Shown here one piece after another: positions 33,901-43,406 of a stretch of 64,000 bases of DNA (its first letter is position 1; each line of letters starts with the position of its first letter). The notes beneath the pieces are model-generated. The model worked only from the letters and a program-made list of their open reading frames with translations, was not told the origin of the DNA and searched no databases. The stretch comes from Saposhnikovia divaricata (lineage: Eukaryota > Streptophyta > Magnoliopsida > Apiales > Apiaceae), in NCBI GenBank assembly GCA_036435485.1, contig CM071596.1, positions 141,311,501 through 141,375,500 on the forward strand, written 5' to 3'. The translations under genes were made by a program, and so were the position numbers.

Positions 33901-35654
33901 TAAGGTTTTATGTACGTGATGAATATTATCTTAAAATATTCATTGGAAGTTCTATTTATTTAAGGAATATTATTTCGAATATTCCTTTAAAGTTTTGATT
34001 ATTAAATGAATATTATCTGGATATTCATTTAGAAGATTATTTATTTAATGAATATCATTCTTAAATATTCATTTAAGGTTTGACTTATTTACTGAATATT
34101 ATTTTAAATACTTAGTGGAGTTTAATTATTAACGAATATTATTTTGAATATTCATTTAAGGAGGGATTTATTTAGTAAATAATTCTATATATTCATTCGA
34201 GGATTACTTACGAGCAATATTATGATTTAATTATATTCCGTAATTATTATTAAGTTAATAAATATTCTTGGAATATTTATTTAATTCTTTTAAATTCTTT
34301 TTAAAATGATTTATATTATTCGGAGTCTTTTTACGACTATTTTATCAAGGAAAGGTTCCCAACTCCTTATTTTTTTCATTTAAATCTATCTTAAAAGGAT
34401 TTAAATACTCGCTCAAACTTCCATATTATAGGGGAACCTACTTGAGCAATGTTATTTATCTTGTGACTTCCCGGTCATAAATCTTGTAAAACTATTCTTT
34501 TCACTCGCAACTTGGTTGCTGTTTATCAATTGAATCTGTGAGTAACCTTCTCATCATTCGAGGGGTAAGATTATTGGAACAAAATGGTATCCTCTAACAA
34601 GCAGCAGCTTGAGAGATATGATGTTGTATTTTCCTTTCCAACTAGATACGACTACTTTGTGGAGTCTTATCAACAAGTATTATACTTGGGGAAAGGGGGA
34701 CGAACTTTGCGTTCAGAGTCATGAATTTATTTTCGAACTTGGAGTCGTGTAAGAGGCCGAGTAGCGCCGGTCCATCCCCCGTGGCCCAACCGTTGGCCGG
34801 GGAGAGCTAGTAGGGCGGTAGACAAGTAAAGCCGTCAGTTCTTCCTTCTACCGGTAGTAAATCTAAATTGAGCTGTACAATCTGCGACTGATCATCGTAA
34901 GATTGGCAGTGGGCGCGGTGAATACTCCAGCATAAGTTCATCATTCAAATTCATTTATTTTCTGCAACATTATCATTATTGGCAGTATTGGAAAAGTATT
35001 CATAATTGGAATTGCAATATTTTCCTGCAAGTTCCTCTTTTATGATAAATGGTAATATCTAGCTTATTTTCGACATAGCAGATATTCCCACATATATTTA
35101 CATTTTGAGTTACCTTGTAACTTCATCGTTCATATTATACTGGCATCATTTCCGTAAATTCATGGCATATGGTTTGAAAGATACTTTTGAACTGTTATAT
35201 ATTATCGTTCAGTTATACATTATTGCTGGTGGGCTATTGCTCACCCTTGCTTTATTATTATATCACAACAACAGCTAGACCAGATGACTCGCACAAGGCG
35301 GACTCGACGCTGGCGAGGACGATGAGACTACCAGAGCCGAAGAGAAAGCTATTGGTAGGATAGATTCATTCTTTCAGTACCAAGTATAAGGGCTGGTATG
35401 ACTTATGAAAATGGATGGCAAAGAGTATGTATTCACATTGTAATTCTTTTGGGATTGTAAGAACTCATAATGTGATTAATAAAATTTGATGGTTACTCTG
35501 ATTTCATCTCTGGGACTATAACGGGTGTATTTCATATTGTTGTGTTGGGTCATAAAGATGTAATTTATTTTATGTTAGAGTAAGATCAAGTATTGTGGAT
35601 AGAAATGGAGACCGTAACGACCGGATCCCGGACCCCGGATCTGGGGGTGTTACA
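30975..35654 (+). mobile_element. 4.68-kb LTR-like insertion, probable chromovirus solo LTR
   Basis: The block starts TGTAAGAACCCCAG and ends CTGGGGGTGTTACA: TG...CA ends with inverted similarity over about 18 bases. The start and end style matches LTRs of Tekay/Del-type chromoviruses, including the unrelated copy at 54872. It carries no protein frame, no PBS and no second LTR. It contains a minisatellite (33780-34200) and ctggtgggctattgctcaccc near 35230. It interrupts the Tat RT between VNRL and VVAGLVRE. The flanks (accac and taatc) show no target duplication. Orientation is inferred from the end motifs. Confidence 0.65.
33780..34210. repeat. Diverged minisatellite of GAATATT palindromes
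   Basis: About eight units of roughly 50-60 bp, each with the form gaatattattt(c)gaatattcattta followed by a variable spacer such as aggttttatttattta. Each unit contains an inverted GAATATT/AATATTC pair. It lies inside the 4.68-kb LTR-like insertion. Confidence 0.75.
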
Positions 35655-36230
35655 TAATCTGTTCACCTCTTCTCTCGAAGCAGAAGCTCTTTCACCACCT
35701 ATGGCCCTTCTTTTCTGCCTTACCGTTTTCGCTTCTGGATCAATATTAAGATGATGACACATTACCTTTGGTTCTATCCCAATCATGTCTGAATGATCCC
35801 AAGCAAATACATCTACATTTTTTCTAAGGAAATTCATCAGAGCTTCCCTAATGTTCGGATCCAGCTGTTTTCCAACTTTCAGCTCCTTGCTAGAATCGGT
35901 GTTATCCACCATAAAAGATACAGTGTCTCCTGCAGCACTAGCCTTTTCTTTGGATTCGGGCATCCTAGGATCCAAATCAATTTCCACTAGGTTCCCTTTA
36001 TCCTCCACCTGGGCAGATTCAGGTACCTCTACTTGCGACTGCTCTAAAATTTCCACCTCTTCAAAGTCACTATCATTGACTTCTTCCACGATGCCTTCAA
36101 CAAAATCATTATTGCCGTTTCCATTTTTCAGTTGAGGTGCCTCCAGCATGAACACCTCCCTTCTAGTACCTACCCCCAAAAATGAAGATACATCCACGTA
36201 AGGGTCTTCATCTGGATGTTGCACAATCAT
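35655..36230 (-). pseudogene. Tat pol segment between protease and RT
   Basis: The frame starts MIVQHPDEDPYVDVSSF, runs through an acidic linker (VEEVNDSDFEEVEILEQSQV), then NIREALMNFLRKNVDVFAWD and MIGIEPKVMCHHLNIDPEAK. The latter lead into the RT fingers (QKRRAIGGERASASREEVNRL). DVFAWDHSDM and the HxLNIDP phrase are typical of Tat/Ty3 pol just before RT. It is cut at 35655 by the LTR-like insertion and resumes at 30974. Open reading in this frame continues into the insertion as far as 35586, which is not native. Confidence 0.85.
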
Positions 36231-36610
36231 AATTGCATTGCATGATTCTTTCTCACATACCCCTCCTTTCTGTTGAGAAGACTCTTCAACTGAAGTATTT
36301 GGGAGTCCAAGATAACGATAACAGTTGTTCCACCATCTACCAATAGAAAATGTTTTGAAGCCTGCTCAGCAGTACGCAAGGCTTTACCGTAACATTCCCG
36401 TGAATCTGACTGACATCCTCGTAGGCACCCAATCCCCTTAGGAGTTGGAAATTTCATCGAAAGATGGTAGATAGAAGTCACCACACGCATCTCCTTCAAG
36501 AAAGGCCTACCCATGATAGCATTATAAGATATGTCTTCATTCACTACCATAAACTCTGCAACCTGAGTTGCCACATATGGTTCATTCCCCATCCTGATTG
36601 GGAGCTTCAT
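36227..36610 (-). pseudogene. Tat protease C-terminal segment
   Basis: Follows the protease frame across a TGA at about 36611-36613. MKLPIRMGNEPYVATQVAEF and YNAIMGRPFLKEM are the C-terminal flap and helix of the Tat retropepsin. IYHLSMKFPTPKGIG is also typical. After about 36380 the frame is less conserved. Confidence 0.8.
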
Positions 36611-37375
36611 TCATCCCACAATCTGAACTGGACCTCCAGTAAATCCATATAAGTCATTGTACGAGGGGAACATCTCCTTATCCAGGAGTCCCATTTTCTG
36701 ATAGGTGTCATAAGCTATTATATTGCATGAGCTTCCATTATCCACTAAGATCCGATGTACATTCATCCCCCCAATGGAGAACATGACCACCAGGGCATCA
36801 TTATGTGGATGATGTACATGCTTAGCATCCTCTTCAGTAAAGGTGATGTCTGCAGCTTCCCCCTTAAATAGCTTTGGGGGCCTTTCAGCTTGGTGGAAGA
36901 CATTAGTGAGGGGAGCTCCTCTAGCCTCCTGTGCAAATTTTTTCATAAAGTTCCTGCTCGTACCTCCGATATATGGACCTCCTATTATGGTGCGGATACT
37001 ATTCGCCCTTGCCGTACGATCAGGTATCGTTTTTTCTGCCTCCTTTCTTTCTTTCTCATCTTTGTATTTTTTCGCCTCTTGTGCCACAAACTCCGTAAAA
37101 TTTTCCTTCCTAATTAAATCCTCAACATGATCCTTCAAGTGATGACAGTCAGCTGTCTCGTGTCCATTTTCATCATGAAATGCACAATATTTCCCTAGGT
37201 TCCTCCTTCTAGGGGGACCGATACGAGTCGGCTTCCTGAACATTCCAGCTTTGTCCCCAACCTCAAACACGTGCTCAAGAGGTGCTGCCAACAGGGTATA
37301 CTCTGAATATTTATTGTAGTTCTTCAAGGGTGGGGGCTTATATTCCACAGACCTCCTTGGACCAGTTGCATTCAT
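36611..37375 (-). pseudogene. Tat gag C-terminus and aspartic protease
   Basis: An open frame of 254 codons. It holds a zinc-knuckle-like block YCAFHDENGHETADCHHLKD, a Lys/Glu-rich helix, then TIIGGPYIGG and HNDALVVMFSIGGMNVHRIL, followed by the protease active site VDNGSSCNII. VDNGSS is the normal Tat form of the D-T/S-G motif. Protease releases gag, RT and integrase from the precursor. A TAA at about 37427-37429 separates it from upstream gag, and a TGA ends it at 36611. Confidence 0.88.
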
Positions 37376-37426
37376 AGTTAGAGGTGTCGTCCTTTCCTTT
37401 CGACCAGCTTCCCTTTCGGTAGAAGC

Positions 37427-38820
37427 TTAAGCTCCATGATAGGAAGAACGCCTATCCACGTTCCTTCTCCTAGGACTGTAGGACCTGCTCCTTTTTCTTC
37501 CATTCCAACCAGCTGAATTGTTATCCTTCCTTAACTTAGCCATAGACTCTTCAACTACCTTATGAGCTTCAGCCCGTGCATAAAAATCAGCCAGCGTGAC
37601 AGGTTCCTCCTTCTGAAGCTCCTTCCAGAAATCACTTCCAGGCCATATCCCAGCTATTAAGAGATTTTTATAAGTTTCGTCCATAGCCTTCCTCACTTTG
37701 GGCACCTCTGCATTGAAACGCTTAAAATACTCTCTCAAAGTCTCCTTCTCCCTTTGCTTAATATTTGCCAAAGTGTTGGCAGGTGGTGCGAATGCAACCG
37801 TAGCTCGGAACTGAGTCACAAAAAGTTCACTCATTTGCCTCCAAGAGCGAATTTAATTAGATGGTAGCCTCTTGAACCACTGATGAGCATTATCCCTTAG
37901 CGCAGCTGCCAACAACCGGCATTTTGTGCGATCCCTGAGTTGATACACCTCCATCTCAGTGCTAAAACGGCTGAGATATTCCACTGGATCCGTGGTGCCA
38001 TCAAACTTCAGATCCCCTGCCCCCTATATCTAGGTGGAAGAGGTGAATCTCGGACCTTTTTAGTGAAAGGTGAAGCTACATCTAGGCCTGATGTCGACCT
38101 CTTCTCAGCTTTAATTTTTTCCAGAGCTTTCCTTAAATCAGCCACCTTATAGTTTGTATCCTCTCCATCCGAGAGGTATTCATTACTCTCATCTATGTCT
38201 CTATTCGAGTCTCTATCCTGCTTGTGAGCTGAACTGTCATGGGAGCTGGAGCTATCTTCACTCCCGACGGCTGATTGGAGCTTGGTGGACTTAGACCTCC
38301 TGTCATGAGTCCGCTCCTCATCTTTAGATTTTTCCTTCCTATAGCTCTTAGAACCCCCTGACTGAGGCTTGTCAAGGTTGTCATTTCCATCCACCTTCTC
38401 CTTCGTTCCATCCAACACATGCCGTAAATCTTTGCTATTGAGCTTCTTCCCGACTCGATCAAATACGCTCACACTCCTAGTTGGGGAATCCATAGGACCT
38501 TCCTTCCAATCCACATTCTTTCGATCCGTTTCAACATCAGAGAAATTATTTTTTCGAGCCTCCTGTTCAGGCTCTTCTTCACTTTCAAAATCCAAATTTT
38601 TTGGTGTCACCTCCCGACGCCTAGTATGCCTTCACGAGGTCTTCTGTTTTATTTGTCCTTTCTTCATTCGTGACGATTTTTTCTCCAACTGGTCAATCCT
38701 ATTTCCCATATTTTGGAGATGGTTAAGGATATCCCTAGCAGTTACTTCACCATCAGGGTTAGCATTACACTTACCGCCTTCGCCGCTCGGCGTTCGCACA
38801 TGCTCGGAATTTTTTGACAT
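37427..38820 (-). pseudogene. Tat gag
   Basis: Three fragments read one gag. 38632-38820 begins MSKNSEHVRTPSGEGGK and has a short coiled segment (HLQNMGNRIDQLEKK). 38008-38610 is a charged Ser/Lys/Glu-rich linker ending SPFTKKVRDSPLPPRYRGQG. After a frameshift at about 38010 the capsid domain follows (FDGTTDPVEYLSRFSTEM, HQWFKRLPSN, stop, SWRQMSELFVTQF, IKQREKETLREYFKRFN, ending at 37427). Gag builds the particle. The ATG at 38820 lies about 40 bases after the PBS, supporting it as the true start. Confidence 0.82.
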
Positions 38821-38857
38821 AGTTTCACCAACAGATTGTTAGGAGATAAAGGGCCCC

Positions 38858-38873
38858 TCCTTCTAGCGCCAAA
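38858..38873 (-). other. Primer-binding site of the Tat-type element
   Basis: Minus strand TGGCGCTAGAAGGAGG, two bases after the 5' LTR end (CATAACA, TT). A TGGCGC-type PBS is usual in Tat/Athila elements rather than the TGGTATC type. I do not assign the primer tRNA. Confidence 0.65.
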
Positions 38874-38875
38874 AA

Positions 38876-39625
38876 TGTTATGCAAAAAATTCACACAACA
38901 TCCCGAGAAATTATCCTTGGTTTTAGGATAATTAAACAAACCGAACAGCTGTAACAAAACAGGACAGCTGAACCTAATAATGGTGTTTAGTCTTTAATGG
39001 GCTGGATTAGCAAGGTCACTGGACAACAATGGCAAATAACTCCGACCAAATATGCCCAGAATGTGATTACCTAGGGTACACGTGCCTTGTGTATCAAAAA
39101 AATAAAAAAATCGAACCCCTTGCTAATTGCCTACATATCCTATTTATAGGAATCAAGCCCTAATGTAGTTCTTTTAGGTTAGGAATCCTTTCCTTGTTGA
39201 CTAAGCCACGAAATCATAGAGTTTTAATCAGAAATTTCACTTATCTTCAATTCAGCTAGCCACTTAGTAGAGTTTTATTCGAAGTAGGACTCATAAATCC
39301 TACTCATATGATAACTCCATGTATTTATAGACATATCTCACAAATATTCCATATTTATCATGTTAAAAACGTGTCCCTCGTTAAAATAGACTATTAAAAG
39401 GACTCAATTCGTATTTCCTACAAATTAGGAGTCAATCCTTATCCGTTCGGCCAGCAGAGGTGGAGCCTGTAAGCACACCTGCACCTACACAGCTTCCCCC
39501 TAATGCGAACCTCCACCTCCAGAGCTACCCTCAAAATGTACACCTCCCCAGCTTCCTTTAAACCAATACCTGCCTTCCAAATAACCTGACAATCCTCAAT
39601 ACCTATGGGCCTAAAATGAAGCCCA
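38876..39625 (-). repeat. 5' LTR of the Tat-type element
   Basis: Partner of 24433-25202, directly followed by the PBS and gag. A TATAAATA box on the minus strand lies at 39141-39148. It lacks a 21-bp segment (aagcttcgctggaataacag) present in the left LTR. The outer flank is TTACA. A minus-strand open frame at 39439-39744 is LTR shadow. Confidence 0.85.
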
Positions 39626-39639
39626 TTACAAATTTTGGG

Positions 39640-40490
39640 CACAACAATATGCATTCTCAACTTTAAAACATATATGACAGCTGTAGAGTATATTGAACCG
39701 GAGAAAGAGGAAGTAGCACCAGATGATACCCTGTAATTAATCATCTATGATTCTCTCACTTAAAATAAAACCATGTGTGGGAATGTTATAGGATGCAGGT
39801 CAGCCAAAGAAATGTGGGACAATATTGAGCTTCTTTGTGAAGGAAGTGAAGAAGTTTGAGAGAATCAAAGACAAATTCTTGTATCTCAGTGTGAGGGGCC
39901 TTCATGACCAGGCCAAATGAAGATCTAATTTAGATTTTTGGAAGGTTTAGCAAGCTCTTAAGTGAGTTACAAATTCTTGGAAGGTTTAACTCTTCCTTAG
40001 CATCTTGAGCACAGAATCACAACCATTAGAGAAGGAAGAGACATGAAAATTGTTTCTCTTGAAACACTCTATGGTGTGCTTAAGTCATATGAACTTGAAC
40101 TATTTTAAAATTGAGCTATCTATGATGGACACAAAGGAAAAATGGCAAACATGTCAAGTGATTTGGTTGCTCATGAACCCTAACATGCACAAGACTCTGA
40201 GATACCTTTGACACCTCAACAGTCTCAACTTCCATTTATCAAGATAAAAAAGATAGTTAAAGAAGATTAAAAAGTTGTTCTGGAACTAAAGGATGTTGAA
40301 GATGATGACTTCTTCTCCCTTCTGTCCCTATGTTGTAGTAAGGTAGGGTGGTTCTCTTGAGAGAAGAGATGAAAAACATTGCTAATCCAACTATGGCTTA
40401 TATGGATAAGAAATTTACAAATCTGAGGTTCAGAAGGAATAGAACCAACAAGCCTAATGGATTGGGATTAAAAGATGAGTATTGAAAATA
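39640..40490 (+). pseudogene. Copia gag relic (SIRE-like)
   Basis: Read on the plus strand in shifting frames: RSAKEMWDNIELLCEGSEEV, then QRQILVSQCEG, then LEHRITTIREGRDMKIVSLE followed by TLYGVLKSYELE. These match the UBN2-type capsid domain of Ty1/copia gag, closest to SIRE elements. Stops and frameshifts are frequent and no flanking LTR or pol is seen, so it is an isolated relic beside the Tat-type LTR. Confidence 0.65.
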
Positions 40491-42320
40491 CCCCCTATGC
40501 AGTATGTACTAAATAAATGTTATAAGGTCTAGGTAATTGATACAATTGTTGAGGTTAGGCATAGTATAATTCGAAATTTCACAAGGTCAATACCCCTAAT
40601 GATTATATAATTAGTCATAAACACAAACTTGTTGTAAAACCGGACTAAAACATAATCTTGAAACTGGAACGTCGACTCTATAAATGAAATAAGAGCAAGT
40701 CTAATAGATTACTCATATTATATCCTAAGTTTAAATATCAGTTATTTAGGCAAAAAATTGCATTTCAACAATTTATTAGTAGTTATTTAAATCACTAAAC
40801 ATGCATCCATCTCACTACCTATTTATAAGTAATTAACCATTAGTCATTACTTATTTCAGTTTTATAAATAAAAATCTCATTTCCCTCTTTTTCACTCTTT
40901 TTTCCCACTTTCTTTCTCTTTCTTTCAAATTTATTATGACAATGATAATAAGGAACAAGTATAATAAATTTTGTTGGATTTGATATACAAAATTAAGTCC
41001 GTAAATCACAAGGATTCATTATTATATAATATTTATAAGTAATATATTAGGATATTGTTAGACTTCCGCTAAGAGACCTCTCATCCAGATATCCTAATAT
41101 TCAACTATACATACAAGTTTTCTTTGTTCGTATAAATATATCCGAGCATTATTTTTCTACAATTACAATTTTATGAAATAATGTATTATCCGTTAGACGT
41201 TATTAATGGACATGAAATATGAGCAAGCAACGCTTATCATTTGTTAGGGAAAGAAAAATAAATGATGCCGATGGACATGAAATATGAGCAAGCAACCCTT
41301 ATCTTTTGTTATGGAAAGAAAAATATCACTACGTCGCCTTTTTGTTTGACCACCAACATGAACACATTTTTATGATCATGATTAGGAATTTGTAATTTTG
41401 TCTTTGACTATCAAAGGAATGTTGCACCATATCATTATAAACAAATTTTATAATTTTATAATTTTTATTTAAACTTAAATCTCGTTTGGTATTGTTGTGC
41501 TGATAGCAGCAACAATTGTTTTTCTAAAAAAAGATAAAAGTATTTAGTAAAATTCAAAAAATGGCTTTTTTGAAAAATATTTTGGCTACAAAACTGTTTT
41601 TAGAGAAAGACGGTATTTTATACAAAAAACTGTTTTCCAGCTTTTTCAACACCAAATGTCACCAATTTTTTTTTTAATATTTATACTCGAAAAAATGCAC
41701 ATATAAAAAATATTACCAAACATTTATCTGATTTTTGCAAAATGATTTTTTTTATCAATACAATAATTTTTAACAATAATTCCATATAGAGTCTTAGACC
41801 CTGATGAATCAATAAAAAAAAAAAAAATTTTACATGTACTCTTTAATTGGACATTGAATTTATAAAATGTGTAAAGTAGTGGGGAAATGTAATAAGAGTG
41901 AGTAAAATGGTGAAATTAATCAATATTTAATATATAAAGTACTATGTTTAGTTAAATGAAGTATTTTAAACAAAGTACTATGTATCTTGGTTTTTGCTAT
42001 ATATTTTGTACACAAAATATGTTACACAACATATAATATTGCAATTAATATTTCATTAAAAAGAATTTACCTAATTTTCGTCTATTTAAAAATTTAAAAA
42101 TAAATGTTAAATGGAAATGGACATACATAATGTATCATTATATGCTTAGATTTAAGAATACAAAATTGACTGAATTATAGTCTAAATAGAATTATATTTT
42201 ATATGTAAAGTAAAGCACATAAAAAAAAGGAAAATGAAAAGCAAGAATATTTTAGTTATAAATTGTGAAATAGAAGAAGGATGAAGAGATTTGAGTAATT
42301 CATAAATGGGGGGAAAGCAT
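40491..42320. other. Intergenic region upstream of the J-protein gene
   Basis: AT-rich, no supported gene. A 65-bp direct duplication (atggacatgaaatatgagc at 41206 and 41271) is the only clear structure. A poly-A run at about 41815-41827 and short A/T tracts are present. Distal promoter elements could lie here. Confidence 0.5.
41206..41335. repeat. 65-bp tandem duplication
   Basis: Two copies start atggacatgaaatatgagc at 41206 and 41271 and run through a ggaaagaaaaata phrase, with few differences. Confidence 0.8.
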
Positions 42321-42321
42321 T

Positions 42322-42330
42322 GGCGGGAAA
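42322..42330 (+). promoter_or_regulatory. E2F-type site near the J-protein promoter
   Basis: GGCGGGAAA, the reverse complement of TTTCCCGCC, matching the plant E2F/DP consensus TTTSSCGC. It sits about 60 bp upstream of a TATA-like TTTATATATTT (42383-42393). Sequence match only. Confidence 0.35.
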
Positions 42331-42444
42331 TTATTGAGAAAGGGGTTTAAACATTTTGGGGCTTCCCCGCTCAAGGTTTCAATTTATATATTTAGAGCTT
42401 GGTCTGTTGGAAAGCTCAGCTTTTGCAATTAACATTATTTCAAG

Positions 42445-43368
42445 GTACGCAATAATTAACCCTACACTTTTATTCTTCTTTTCTTTTCTAGCCTTTGATT
42501 TGATGAATCACACAAGTTTTAGGTTTGATTATACAGTTGAATCAGTGATAATATATATACATATTTGTGCTCTGTTTTTAAATTTTAAGGCTGTGTTTAG
42601 TTTTGTGATGGAATCTATGTGCAGAAAGGGGTTTCTTTGTGTGATTAATTAGGGTTTTCTCAATTGGATAGTTTTCATTTGATTAATTAGGGTTTTCTCA
42701 ATTGGACAGTTTTCATTTGATTAATTAGGGTTTTCTCAATTGGATTTTCATTTGATATGTACGTCTCTGTTTTCTGTTTTGCCTTTTCTTCTCGAAAAAT
42801 TTGCTATTATTCCCGAACAACAACTCAATTAAGTACCAACTTTTTTGAAAATAACTTTAAACTAGATGGCTTTTGTTATTACTATTGTTTTTTTTTTTTT
42901 TTTGTAGTGTGTAGTGATACTCCCCAAATATACTAGTAACTTGTTATGTCTATGCTTGTCGAAAATAGATAAATGGTAATTTGGAATGATCCATTCTTGC
43001 AATTAGTCTAGACTGGTTTCAATCACATGTCTACATTGCTATATTGTCATGCTGCAAAATTAACATTGTGTGGAGTTTCTGAATATATACAGATCAAAAG
43101 CAGTTTAGCAGAGTGAACATACCAGTGGTGGAATTATGTTGGGATATTTACCTATAAATATATTAAATTTATTTTCTTTTTCTGGTGATTTAATTATTCA
43201 CTTTAGAGGCATAGTTCGGGCCTATTAGTATTTTTGGATCATGAAATATTTTTGACGGGGCAGCTTCTTTTGCTTTATTTCACTTGTTAGTATTGTTTAA
43301 TTTTCCTTCATTTCTTTTGTTTTATCATGAAAGTTTTGATTGTTAATTACTCTGTTATTTTCATGCAG
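42445..43368 (+). other. Predicted 5'-UTR intron of the J-protein gene
   Basis: The donor AAG|GTACGC at 42445 and the acceptor TTTTCATGCAG at 43368, preceded by a T-rich stretch, would remove 924 bases between a short first exon (starting about 42415) and the exon holding the CDS. The intron is T-rich, as usual in dicots. It contains three 38-bp repeats at 42643-42754. Plant DnaJ-DUF3444 genes frequently have a leader intron and an intronless CDS. Needs transcript confirmation. Confidence 0.55.
42643..42754 (+). repeat. Three 38-bp repeats each with a telo-box-like motif
   Basis: gattaattagggttttctc occurs at 42643, 42681 and 42719 (period 38). Each copy carries TTAGGGTTTT, the reverse complement of the telo-box AAACCCTAA found near the starts of many plant growth and ribosomal genes. 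They lie at the start of the predicted 5'-UTR intron. Confidence 0.8.
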
Positions 43369-43406
43369 GATAGTGTATCACTTTATTGAAAAATTGTACT
43401 GGTACT

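Larger units (their letters stand above)
24433..39625 (-). mobile_element. Tat-type Ty3/gypsy retrotransposon, broken, host of a nested LTR
   Basis: Two related LTRs (24433-25202 and 38876-39625, about 2% different plus a 21-bp indel) surround a minus-strand gag, protease, RT, RNase H and integrase. The RT-RNase H-integrase order identifies Ty3/gypsy. The zinc-knuckle form CAFHDENGHETADC, protease core VDNGSS and RNase H/integrase style point to the Tat clade. Many frameshifts and stops make it defective. The outer flanks (ATATG and TTACA) do not match, and no purine tract precedes the left LTR. The left LTR may therefore be the rearranged 3' LTR or a separate solo LTR, in which case the 3' end of this element is not fixed. 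Confidence 0.7.

Noticed and set aside
35793..38842. Plus-strand frames opposite Tat gag-protease (e.g. 36843-37130 and 38369-38842)
   Set aside because: Shadows of the minus-strand coding region. The minus strand carries the recognisable domains.
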